Shown here: positions 59,039-64,000 of the stretch, piece after piece
Position numbering within the stretch: position 1 is the stretch's first letter
How the letters are laid out: each line of letters begins with the position of its first letter
DNA from: Paenibacillus sp. JNUCC32
GTDB taxonomy: Bacteria > Bacillota > Bacilli > Paenibacillales > Paenibacillaceae
Length of the DNA: 64,000 nt
Direction: 5' to 3'
NCBI RefSeq assembly: GCF_014863545.1
Contig: NZ_CP062260.1
Span: 6,877,505-6,941,504 of the forward strand
Position numbers and translations under genes: made by a program
Notes under the pieces: model-generated
The model's input: the letters and a program-made list of their open reading frames with translations, nothing else
Told to the model about the DNA's origin: nothing
Database searches by the model: none

Positions 59039-60097
59039 ATGCGGATCTTGAATATGAAACGAACCTCATTCCTGCAAGTGGGCATGGCGCTTCTCTTCAG
59101 TTTGCTTATCGCAGGATGTGCCGATGATCAGTCCGTCAATGAAGATGCGATGTCGCAGCCGGGCGAGCGAACGATCGTGCTGGGCGCGTACAGCGTAGCC
59201 AGGGATGCCTTGTCCGAGATTATCCCCGCTTTTCAAGCCGAGTGGAAGGCACAGACGGGAGAAACCATTCGTTTTCAGGAATCCTACGAGGCCTCCGGAA
59301 CACAGGCGCGCGCCATTACGGGCGGGTTTGAGGCTGACGTCACGCTGCTTGCCATGGAAGGGGATGTCGATAAACTCGTCAGGGCAGGGCTCGTCGACAA
59401 GGCGTGGAAATCCCAGCCTTATAACGGCATGGTGACACGCTCGATTGTCGTTCTCGGTACCCGCGCAGGTAACCCGAAAGGGATACGGGATTTTGACGAT
59501 CTGACCCGATCGGACGTCAAGGTGCTGTATCCGAATCCGAAGACCTCGGGCGGGGCGCAGTGGGACATCAACGCGATTTACGGCGCCGGCCTGAAACAAT
59601 CGGAAGAGAATGGAAAGCGTGATCCTGCCGAAGCGAAAGCCTTCCTTGAAGCGGTTCACCGCAATGTGGAGTCGCTCGATAAAAGCGGGCGGGCTTCGAT
59701 GGCGGCTTTTGAATATGGGGTCGGGGATGTGATCGTTACGTATGAGAACGAGCTGCTAGCCCGGATTGCCCAAGGCGTCCAGTATGACATTGTTGTACCG
59801 CAGCATACGATGCTGATCGAGAATCCAGCCGCAGTCGTGGAGCGGTTTGCGAAGAAACACGGCACTGAGGATGTATCGGCGGCTTTTGTGGAGTACTTGC
59901 GTACGCCGGAGGCGCAGAACATCTTCGTGAAGCATGGCTTCCGTCCCGTCGAGGAATCGGTGCATGAACAGACGAAGGAGCGGTTTGCCAACCCGCCGGG
60001 GCTGTTCGACATCGAGTATCTGGGCGGATGGGACCAGGTGCGCGAGACGCTGTATTCGAAGCGAGGGGTTTGGTATCAGGTGCTGGCAGGGCTGTGA
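59039..60097 (+). CDS. Sulfate/thiosulfate-binding lipoprotein
   Basis: This 352-residue protein starts at ATG 59039 seven bases after AAGGGAAG; an ATG five codons later is an alternative. A lipoprotein signal ends in LLIAGC. The mature protein is a sulfate-binding type II periplasmic-binding fold with VLGAYSVARDALSEIIPAFQAEW, QESYEASGTQARAI, VLYPNPKTSGGAQWDINAIYGAGL and EYLRTPEAQNIFVKHGFRPVE. The Ser/Gly-rich anion-binding loops match the Sbp/CysP family. Here it is last in the operon. It captures sulfate or thiosulfate outside the membrane. Confidence 0.92.
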   Translation: MRILNMKRTSFLQVGMALLFSLLIAGCADDQSVNEDAMSQPGERTIVLGAYSVARDALSEIIPAFQAEWKAQTGETIRFQESYEASGTQARAITGGFEADVTLLAMEGDVDKLVRAGLVDKAWKSQPYNGMVTRSIVVLGTRAGNPKGIRDFDDLTRSDVKVLYPNPKTSGGAQWDINAIYGAGLKQSEENGKRDPAEAKAFLEAVHRNVESLDKSGRASMAAFEYGVGDVIVTYENELLARIAQGVQYDIVVPQHTMLIENPAAVVERFAKKHGTEDVSAAFVEYLRTPEAQNIFVKHGFRPVEESVHEQTKERFANPPGLFDIEYLGGWDQVRETLYSKRGVWYQVLAGL

Positions 60098-60193
60098 TGC
60101 TCGGTGGTATATGGAGCGATTGATAGGTTCATGAGGGGTCGTCGCGTGCTGAGTTGCGTATCATCCATGGCCCGTCGGCGACAAAAAAAGATA

Positions 60194-60229
60194 AAGCGAG
60201 CCGTTCAGGATATCCTGAACGGCTCGCTT
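60194..60229. terminator. Bidirectional terminator after the sulfate operon
   Basis: A perfect 36-base palindrome (18-bp arms beginning AAGCGAGCC) with no unpaired loop bases in linear form. It lies between convergent genes, with A-rich sequence on the left and TATTTG on the right, serving both. Confidence 0.75.
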
Positions 60230-60326
60230 ATTTGTACGTACAGAACGAACATTAGCATTCGTCTGAATGACGCCTCCTATTTTTGCAAATATGCCACGTA
60301 TACGGATTATTCCGTACCATCTTGCT

Positions 60327-60893
60327 CTATACGGTTGCTTTGCGCGCTTCCCATTCTTCTCGCAGAATGCCCATGCGAATGGAGTCGTAATAGACGCCGT
60401 CGTAATACCGGCACTTTCGCATACGGCCTTCGAGCTGCATGCCCACCTTTTCCGCACAGCGCATCATTCGCGGATTGCCGGACCAGGTCGTAATGCCGAC
60501 ACGGGCGATGGTGAGGTTTTGGAACAGGCAATCCACCCACAACGACAGTGCTTCCGTACCGTACCCGCCGCTCCAACGGCCCGGGTCATAAATCAGGATG
60601 CCGGCTTCCAGCCAGCGCGAGGCCTCATGCTCCCAATAGAACGTGACGATGCCAATCGTTGTGCCCTCGGCTTCGATGAGCAGATCGCTCGGAAATTGAT
60701 CGGTTTCGAAGTCGGCATTCCACTGCGTTTCAAAAATTTCGTAGGAAATCTGCTTGAGCGGGAAATAAGGGGCGTCGTATTTTTTCCATTCCGGGTTCTT
60801 CGTGCCATAGATCAGATTATATAGAACAGGGGTATCCTCAGGTTTCCTGGATCGCAGCGTCACTTTGCTGCCTTCAAGACGGATTTTTTGCAT
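60327..60893 (-). CDS. GNAT-family N-acetyltransferase (RimJ/RimL-like)
   Basis: This 188-residue protein starts at ATG 60893, 11 bases after AAAGGA; an upstream ATG at 60920 has no site. It opens with IRLEGSKVTLRSRKPEDTPVLYNLI and holds the acetyl-CoA-binding region DPGRWSGGYGTEALSLWVDCLFQNL with the R/G-x-x-G-x-G/A pattern (GGYGTEAL), then the GNAT motif IARVGITTWSGNPRMMRCAEKVGMQLEGRMRK. It resembles ribosomal-protein or small-molecule acetyltransferases. The substrate is unknown. It stands alone. Confidence 0.88.
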   Translation of the reverse strand: MQKIRLEGSKVTLRSRKPEDTPVLYNLIYGTKNPEWKKYDAPYFPLKQISYEIFETQWNADFETDQFPSDLLIEAEGTTIGIVTFYWEHEASRWLEAGILIYDPGRWSGGYGTEALSLWVDCLFQNLTIARVGITTWSGNPRMMRCAEKVGMQLEGRMRKCRYYDGVYYDSIRMGILREEWEARKATV

Positions 60894-61082
60894 ATGTAGA
60901 AAATTCCTTTCGCTCTGCATGTCTTTTAGGTATGTTGCTGGAACTCATCTATTCATTGTAGCGGTGATGAAGTGGATTGCCAACTGAATTTGGATAAATG
61001 ATCCTTTATATGAAACATTAGGAGTGTCGATTCCGTCAATAGCAGATAGATCAAAAATCTGGCATTGAAGGGGGACAAGGTG

Positions 61083-62360
61083 ATGCGGAAAAAAAAGATA
61101 CTCACAGGCCTATGCTTGCTTGTTGGGCTTACCGCCTGCGCTCAGGACAGCGGGATCCAGCCGGGGGAACCGCAGGGCATTGCGCATAAGCAGACCAAAG
61201 TGAAGGAATTGTCGGCGCAGGAACGCAAAGAGGTATTAGGCAAGGTGGATGCCGGCATGGTGAAAGCGCAGAATGATTTTGGTTTACGGTTGCACCAGGC
61301 GTTATCGGATAACCCTGAGTACACGAGCGATAACCTGATTATTTCTCCATACAGCATCACGCAGGCCTTGGCACTGGCTTATAACGGGACCGCGGGCGAT
61401 ACGGCTGCCGAGATGGCCGACATGCTGGGCTGGAGGGGCATGAATGATGCAGGCATCAATGAAGGCAACCGCCAGCTGCGCTCCTTGCTGGAGAACGGAG
61501 GCGGCGTCGTGCTGAACGTGGCCAATTCCGTTTGGCACCGGCCAGGTCTTAAGCTGAAGGAGGCTTATGTGGAAGCCGTAAAGGACAGTTACGGCGCGGA
61601 GGTCAGGGAGACGGACCTTCAGCAGGAGGACGCGATGCATGCAATTAACCAATGGGTGAAAGACAAAACCAGCGGCATGATCCCTAAGATATATCATGAG
61701 CCGCCAGGCGGCGTTGCGGTCCTGATCAATGCCATATATTTCAACGGCGGGTGGACGGATGAATTTGATCCGGCAAATACCGTGGATGAAGAATTTACGC
61801 TATCTGACGGCACCACTCAACAAGTCCCGATGATGAAGAGGGAAGATAGATACAGCTATAAAGAAGGAGAGTCCTGGCAGGCCATCCGGATTCCATATGG
61901 AGATGGCCGCATGCACATGCTGGTCATCCTGCCGAAGGAATCCTCCACGATCGATAAGCTGCATCGGCAGCTGTGGAAGGATGCGTCCGTCTGGAAAGGC
62001 GATTACTCGTTCGAAACGGTTCAGCTCAGTCTGCCCAAGTTTAAGGCGGAGCAGAGCTTCGAGCTTCCGGATGCCCTTAAGAGCCTTGGCATGGTCAAGG
62101 CATTCGACGCCGCCGAGGCTGATTTTAGCAAAATGGCCGAACAAGGAGATGGATTTTGGATCGATCATGTCACACACCAGACGATAGTCGATGTCAGCGA
62201 AAAAGGGACAAAGGCCGCAGCTGTGACAGCGGTGGGAATAACGGAAAGCGCCGAGCCTACCGAGCCGATCGCCATGAAGATCAACCGCCCTTTTTTCTTT
62301 GCCATTGAAGATCGGGACACGGGTGCATGGTTATTTATGGGGTCTGTTTTGAAACCGTAG
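61083..62360 (+). CDS. Serpin-family lipoprotein
   Basis: This 425-residue protein starts at ATG 61083, just after GGGGGACAAGG. A lipoprotein signal (MRKKKILTGLCLLVGLTAC) precedes a linker and a full serpin domain: NLIISPYSITQALALAYNGTAGDTAAEMADML, LINAIYFNGGW, LPKESSTIDKL and KINRPFFFAIEDRDTGAWLFMGSVLKP. The reactive-centre loop begins at E373 with EKGTKAAAVTAV, the small-residue hinge of inhibitory serpins, followed by GITESAEPTEPI; by position, Ser-Ala near residues 389-390 would be the scissile pair. Bacterial serpins inhibit host or self proteases by a suicide mechanism. A membrane-tethered form would protect the cell surface. No protease gene is adjacent. Confidence 0.9.
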   Translation: MRKKKILTGLCLLVGLTACAQDSGIQPGEPQGIAHKQTKVKELSAQERKEVLGKVDAGMVKAQNDFGLRLHQALSDNPEYTSDNLIISPYSITQALALAYNGTAGDTAAEMADMLGWRGMNDAGINEGNRQLRSLLENGGGVVLNVANSVWHRPGLKLKEAYVEAVKDSYGAEVRETDLQQEDAMHAINQWVKDKTSGMIPKIYHEPPGGVAVLINAIYFNGGWTDEFDPANTVDEEFTLSDGTTQQVPMMKREDRYSYKEGESWQAIRIPYGDGRMHMLVILPKESSTIDKLHRQLWKDASVWKGDYSFETVQLSLPKFKAEQSFELPDALKSLGMVKAFDAAEADFSKMAEQGDGFWIDHVTHQTIVDVSEKGTKAAAVTAVGITESAEPTEPIAMKINRPFFFAIEDRDTGAWLFMGSVLKP

Positions 62361-62415
62361 CATATACTATACCAACATTCGCCTGCCATAATTTTCACCC
62401 AAAAATAGGCAACTT

Positions 62416-62424
62416 TGTTATAAT
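62416..62424 (+). promoter_or_regulatory. Extended -10 promoter for the TIR-like gene
   Basis: TGTTATAAT (TG at 62416-62417, TATAAT 62419-62424) is a perfect extended -10 element about 43 bases before the start. The -35 region (TTCACC, 62394-62399) is weak. Confidence 0.55.
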
Positions 62425-62466
62425 GGTCGAATAAGACTAAAATGTATAACAAAGGGAGAATAGGAT

Positions 62467-63501
62467 GTGCCTATGACCATACCGAAGCCGAATTTATTCA
62501 TAGGTTCTTCCAGAGAGGCCATCAAGTATGCAAGGGCGATCCACGAACAGATCAAACGCTCCGCCCAAGTGACGCCTTGGTACGGAGGTACGTTCGGAGC
62601 GAATATGTATACGATGGAAGCTTTGGAGAAGCAGCTGGCGTCCAGTGATTTTGGTGTGTTCGTCTTTTCTCCGGATGATGTGGCGCTCATTCGAGGCAAA
62701 CATGTATTTGTTACCCGCGACAACACGTTGTTTGAGATGGGGCTGTACTGGGGAAGGCTCGGACGGCGAAGGGTATACTGCATCATTCCGGATCAGGTAG
62801 AGGCAGACAGCAGTTCCGTTCAAGACGTGATCGTTAAGGATTATCACCTACTCTCCGACCTGCAGGGCATTACGCTGCTCGAATACGAGCTTCGAAGCGA
62901 CGATGATTACAAATCTGCCGTCGATGTCGCCTGCGGACATATTCTGAGCGCGATCGAAACCGAAGGATTCTATAACAACCCGAGCACATTGATTGAACAG
63001 AAGGATGCGGAGCTGAGACGCAAGCAAAGCGTGCTGCATTTTTTCTGGGAATATAACCGAAACGTGCATGTGAGCGATGAAGCGGAAAAATATCATGCAC
63101 TGAGTGAAGCCGTCCGAAACTCCTTGCTCCCGCCGGCTGCAGGGGATTTCCGGGTGACCGGCGCAGCCTTTTGGGGACGAAGGGATGAAGGCATTGCCCA
63201 AATTGGGGGTAATGTAGGTAAAGGACGGTATTTCCCGTTCGATGGGAAAAAGGATCATTCGCCAAGCAACCAGTCGATTTACGTGATTGATGTCTATAAT
63301 AGTGGAAAATGGGCATTTTATCACGAAGAGGAAGTTGCGCAGGTGTATGTGTTCTGCTATCCTTTAGGTGTAAATCATGTATTGTCCGTGCATTTTACGG
63401 GACATGAGATTCTTACGGATGAAGATCTCGCGGAGGTTGTGGAACAGAATCGTGAGCTGCTTCGTACCATCAGGCATTTAGTTGGAGGGGATTCGTCGTG
63501 A
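62467..63501 (+). CDS. CAP12/TIR-like nucleotide-binding protein with uncharacterised C-terminal domain
   Basis: This 344-residue protein probably starts at GTG 62467, eight bases after GGGAG. Residues 6 to about 160 form the TIR-like domain once annotated as predicted nucleotide-binding: LFIGSSREAIKYARAI, VTPWYGG-TFGANMYTMEALEKQLASSDFGVFVFSPDD and RDNTLFEMGLYWGRLGRRRVYCI, with E90 the likely catalytic Glu for NAD cleavage. CAP12 domains of this type are effectors in CBASS and related defence systems, for example TIR-STING. Residues about 190-344 form a separate domain, possibly GAF-like (VAQVYVFCYPLGVNHVLSVHF ... LTDEDLAEVVEQNRELL), instead of STING. No cyclase gene is visible nearby. The downstream small gene overlaps by four bases. 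Confidence 0.8.
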   Translation: MPMTIPKPNLFIGSSREAIKYARAIHEQIKRSAQVTPWYGGTFGANMYTMEALEKQLASSDFGVFVFSPDDVALIRGKHVFVTRDNTLFEMGLYWGRLGRRRVYCIIPDQVEADSSSVQDVIVKDYHLLSDLQGITLLEYELRSDDDYKSAVDVACGHILSAIETEGFYNNPSTLIEQKDAELRRKQSVLHFFWEYNRNVHVSDEAEKYHALSEAVRNSLLPPAAGDFRVTGAAFWGRRDEGIAQIGGNVGKGRYFPFDGKKDHSPSNQSIYVIDVYNSGKWAFYHEEEVAQVYVFCYPLGVNHVLSVHFTGHEILTDEDLAEVVEQNRELLRTIRHLVGGDSS

Positions 63502-63734
63502 GCAGGAATGAGAAGAAGAGAACGTCAGGTCATCCGCAGGGGTCCGCCAATGGCAGCAGCTGGGTGGTTCGGGGGCCCGTACCGATGATGAGTACGCTGA
63601 AATCCCGGAAGCGCTCGGTCAGACGCTCAAGCAAGAGCAGTGTATATGTCGGTCCTTCCGTGGAAGGTGTGGATAAGAAGTACGTCAAGGTCATCAGCGG
63701 AGCTGTTGACGATAATAAGCCCTCGTTTGCTTAA
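63498..63734 (+). CDS. Small basic protein coupled to the TIR-like gene
   Basis: This 78-residue protein starts at GTG 63498, overlapping the TIR-like stop as GTGA, with GGAGGGG nearby as ribosome site. The N-terminal 50 residues are Ser/Arg/Lys-rich and probably disordered (including LKSRKRSVRRSSKSSVYVG). The C-terminal part is SVEGVDKKYVKVISGAVDDNKPSFA. I do not recognise the family. The coupling implies a functional or stoichiometric link to the TIR-like protein, such as a sensor, inhibitor or nucleic-acid-binding partner. That role is inference. A terminator follows. Confidence 0.65.
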   Translation: MSRNEKKRTSGHPQGSANGSSWVVRGPVPMMSTLKSRKRSVRRSSKSSVYVGPSVEGVDKKYVKVISGAVDDNKPSFA

Positions 63735-63774
63735 TGAATTGCTATCATAAACGTATCGTATGGCAGGAATGACG

Positions 63775-63815
63775 AAAGACCGTCCGGGATGAGCCCGGCG
63801 GTCTTTGTTTTTTTC
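63775..63815 (+). terminator. Intrinsic terminator of the TIR-like operon
   Basis: AAAGACCG-t-CCGGG pairs with CCCGG-CGGTCTTT around ATGAG and is followed by GTTTTTTTTC. Confidence 0.85.
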
Positions 63816-63892
63816 TTCGTGCGCTAATACAATAAAAGGGACAAGGTTTGCTTAACCGTGAAGGAATCAATACATAAAAATGGGGGATGCGT

Positions 63893-64000
63893 GTGAGCGG
63901 AGATACATTAACTTTTCTGGGAACCGGGGATGCGATGGGCGTCCCGCGGGTATATTGCGATTGCGGAGTATGCACGGAAGCGAGGAGTACGGGCGTGAAC
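63893..64000 (+). CDS. PhnP-like metallo-beta-lactamase-fold protein, N-terminal fragment (3' truncated by window edge)
   Basis: The frame is open from GTG 63893 (after GGGGGATGC) to the window end, giving 36 residues beginning VSGDTLTFLGTGDAMGVP. It continues RVYCDCGVCTEARSTG. The pattern L-G-T-G-x-x-x-G-V-P followed by C-x-C-x-x-C is the N-terminus of PhnP-like MBL phosphodiesterases, where the Cys residues bind a structural zinc. Only the start is visible, so the activity cannot be specified. Confidence 0.75.
   Translation, partial: MSGDTLTFLGTGDAMGVPRVYCDCGVCTEARSTGVN

Overview
The window looks like chromosomal DNA of an endospore-forming, low-to-moderate GC Gram-positive bacterium, most likely Paenibacillus or a close relative. 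The evidence is a CmpA-type spore cortex gene, tRNA genes with Bacillota-type promoters and terminators, strong Shine-Dalgarno sites with many TTG and GTG starts, lipoproteins in place of periplasmic proteins, and a btr-feuABC-like siderophore locus. The genus call is inference from protein flavour. There is no rRNA, CRISPR array, phage or intact insertion sequence.

Layout. 1-2.8 kb: tail of a DinB-like gene, cmpA (a 43-codon TTG-start gene), a SprT-like metalloprotein, tRNA-Asn and tRNA-Ser, a triplicated structured repeat, and a peptidase E-like gene. 2.8-4.2 kb: tRNA-Glu, two more copies of the same repeat family, tRNA-Lys, tRNA-Leu and a KGG-repeat stress protein. 4.3-10.9 kb: catecholate-siderophore uptake (AraC/Btr-like regulator, lipoprotein receptor, two permeases) ending in an unusual double esterase joined by a 10 x DNQ linker, with two Fur boxes. 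11-17.1 kb: small regulators, a second tRNA-Leu, Ohr, zinc-ribbon proteins, a DCC thiol protein, a FixH-like lipoprotein, a PepSY membrane protein and a secreted nuclease. 17.3-28.2 kb: a Tad/Flp pilus locus (TadZ, A, B, C, Flp, TadE-like, DUF5702-like, a second TadE-like, prepilin peptidase, FHA protein) behind a putative attenuator. 28.2-30.1 kb: an AT-rich island with a small membrane protein, a Thg1-like 3'-5' polymerase and a polynucleotide-kinase-like P-loop protein overlapping it by one base. 30.1-34.2 kb: a copper-amine-oxidase-N-domain protein, a DUF2621-like protein, endonuclease IV and PurU. 34.5-47.8 kb: an envelope-associated cluster of a large membrane protein, ABC-2 exporter, coiled-coil/Gly-Ser protein, MoxR ATPase, DUF58 protein and two von Willebrand A proteins. 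47.9-56.1 kb: transketolase, PpnP, a second copper-amine-oxidase-N protein, a beta-hydroxyacid dehydrogenase, glucose-6-phosphate isomerase, YigZ, TetR and a YjbQ-like protein. 56.3-60.1 kb: sulfate/thiosulfate importer. 60.3-64 kb: GNAT acetyltransferase, serpin lipoprotein, a CAP12/TIR-like effector with a coupled small basic protein, and the start of a PhnP-like metallo-beta-lactamase-fold gene.

The items most worth follow-up are the Thg1-like/kinase pair (possible RNA 5'-end repair or defence), the TIR-like effector with its uncharacterised C-terminal domain, the YbbA-BesA-type double esterase, and the five-copy structured element that tandemly duplicates tRNA 3' ends. All functions are read from sequence motifs without database searches.
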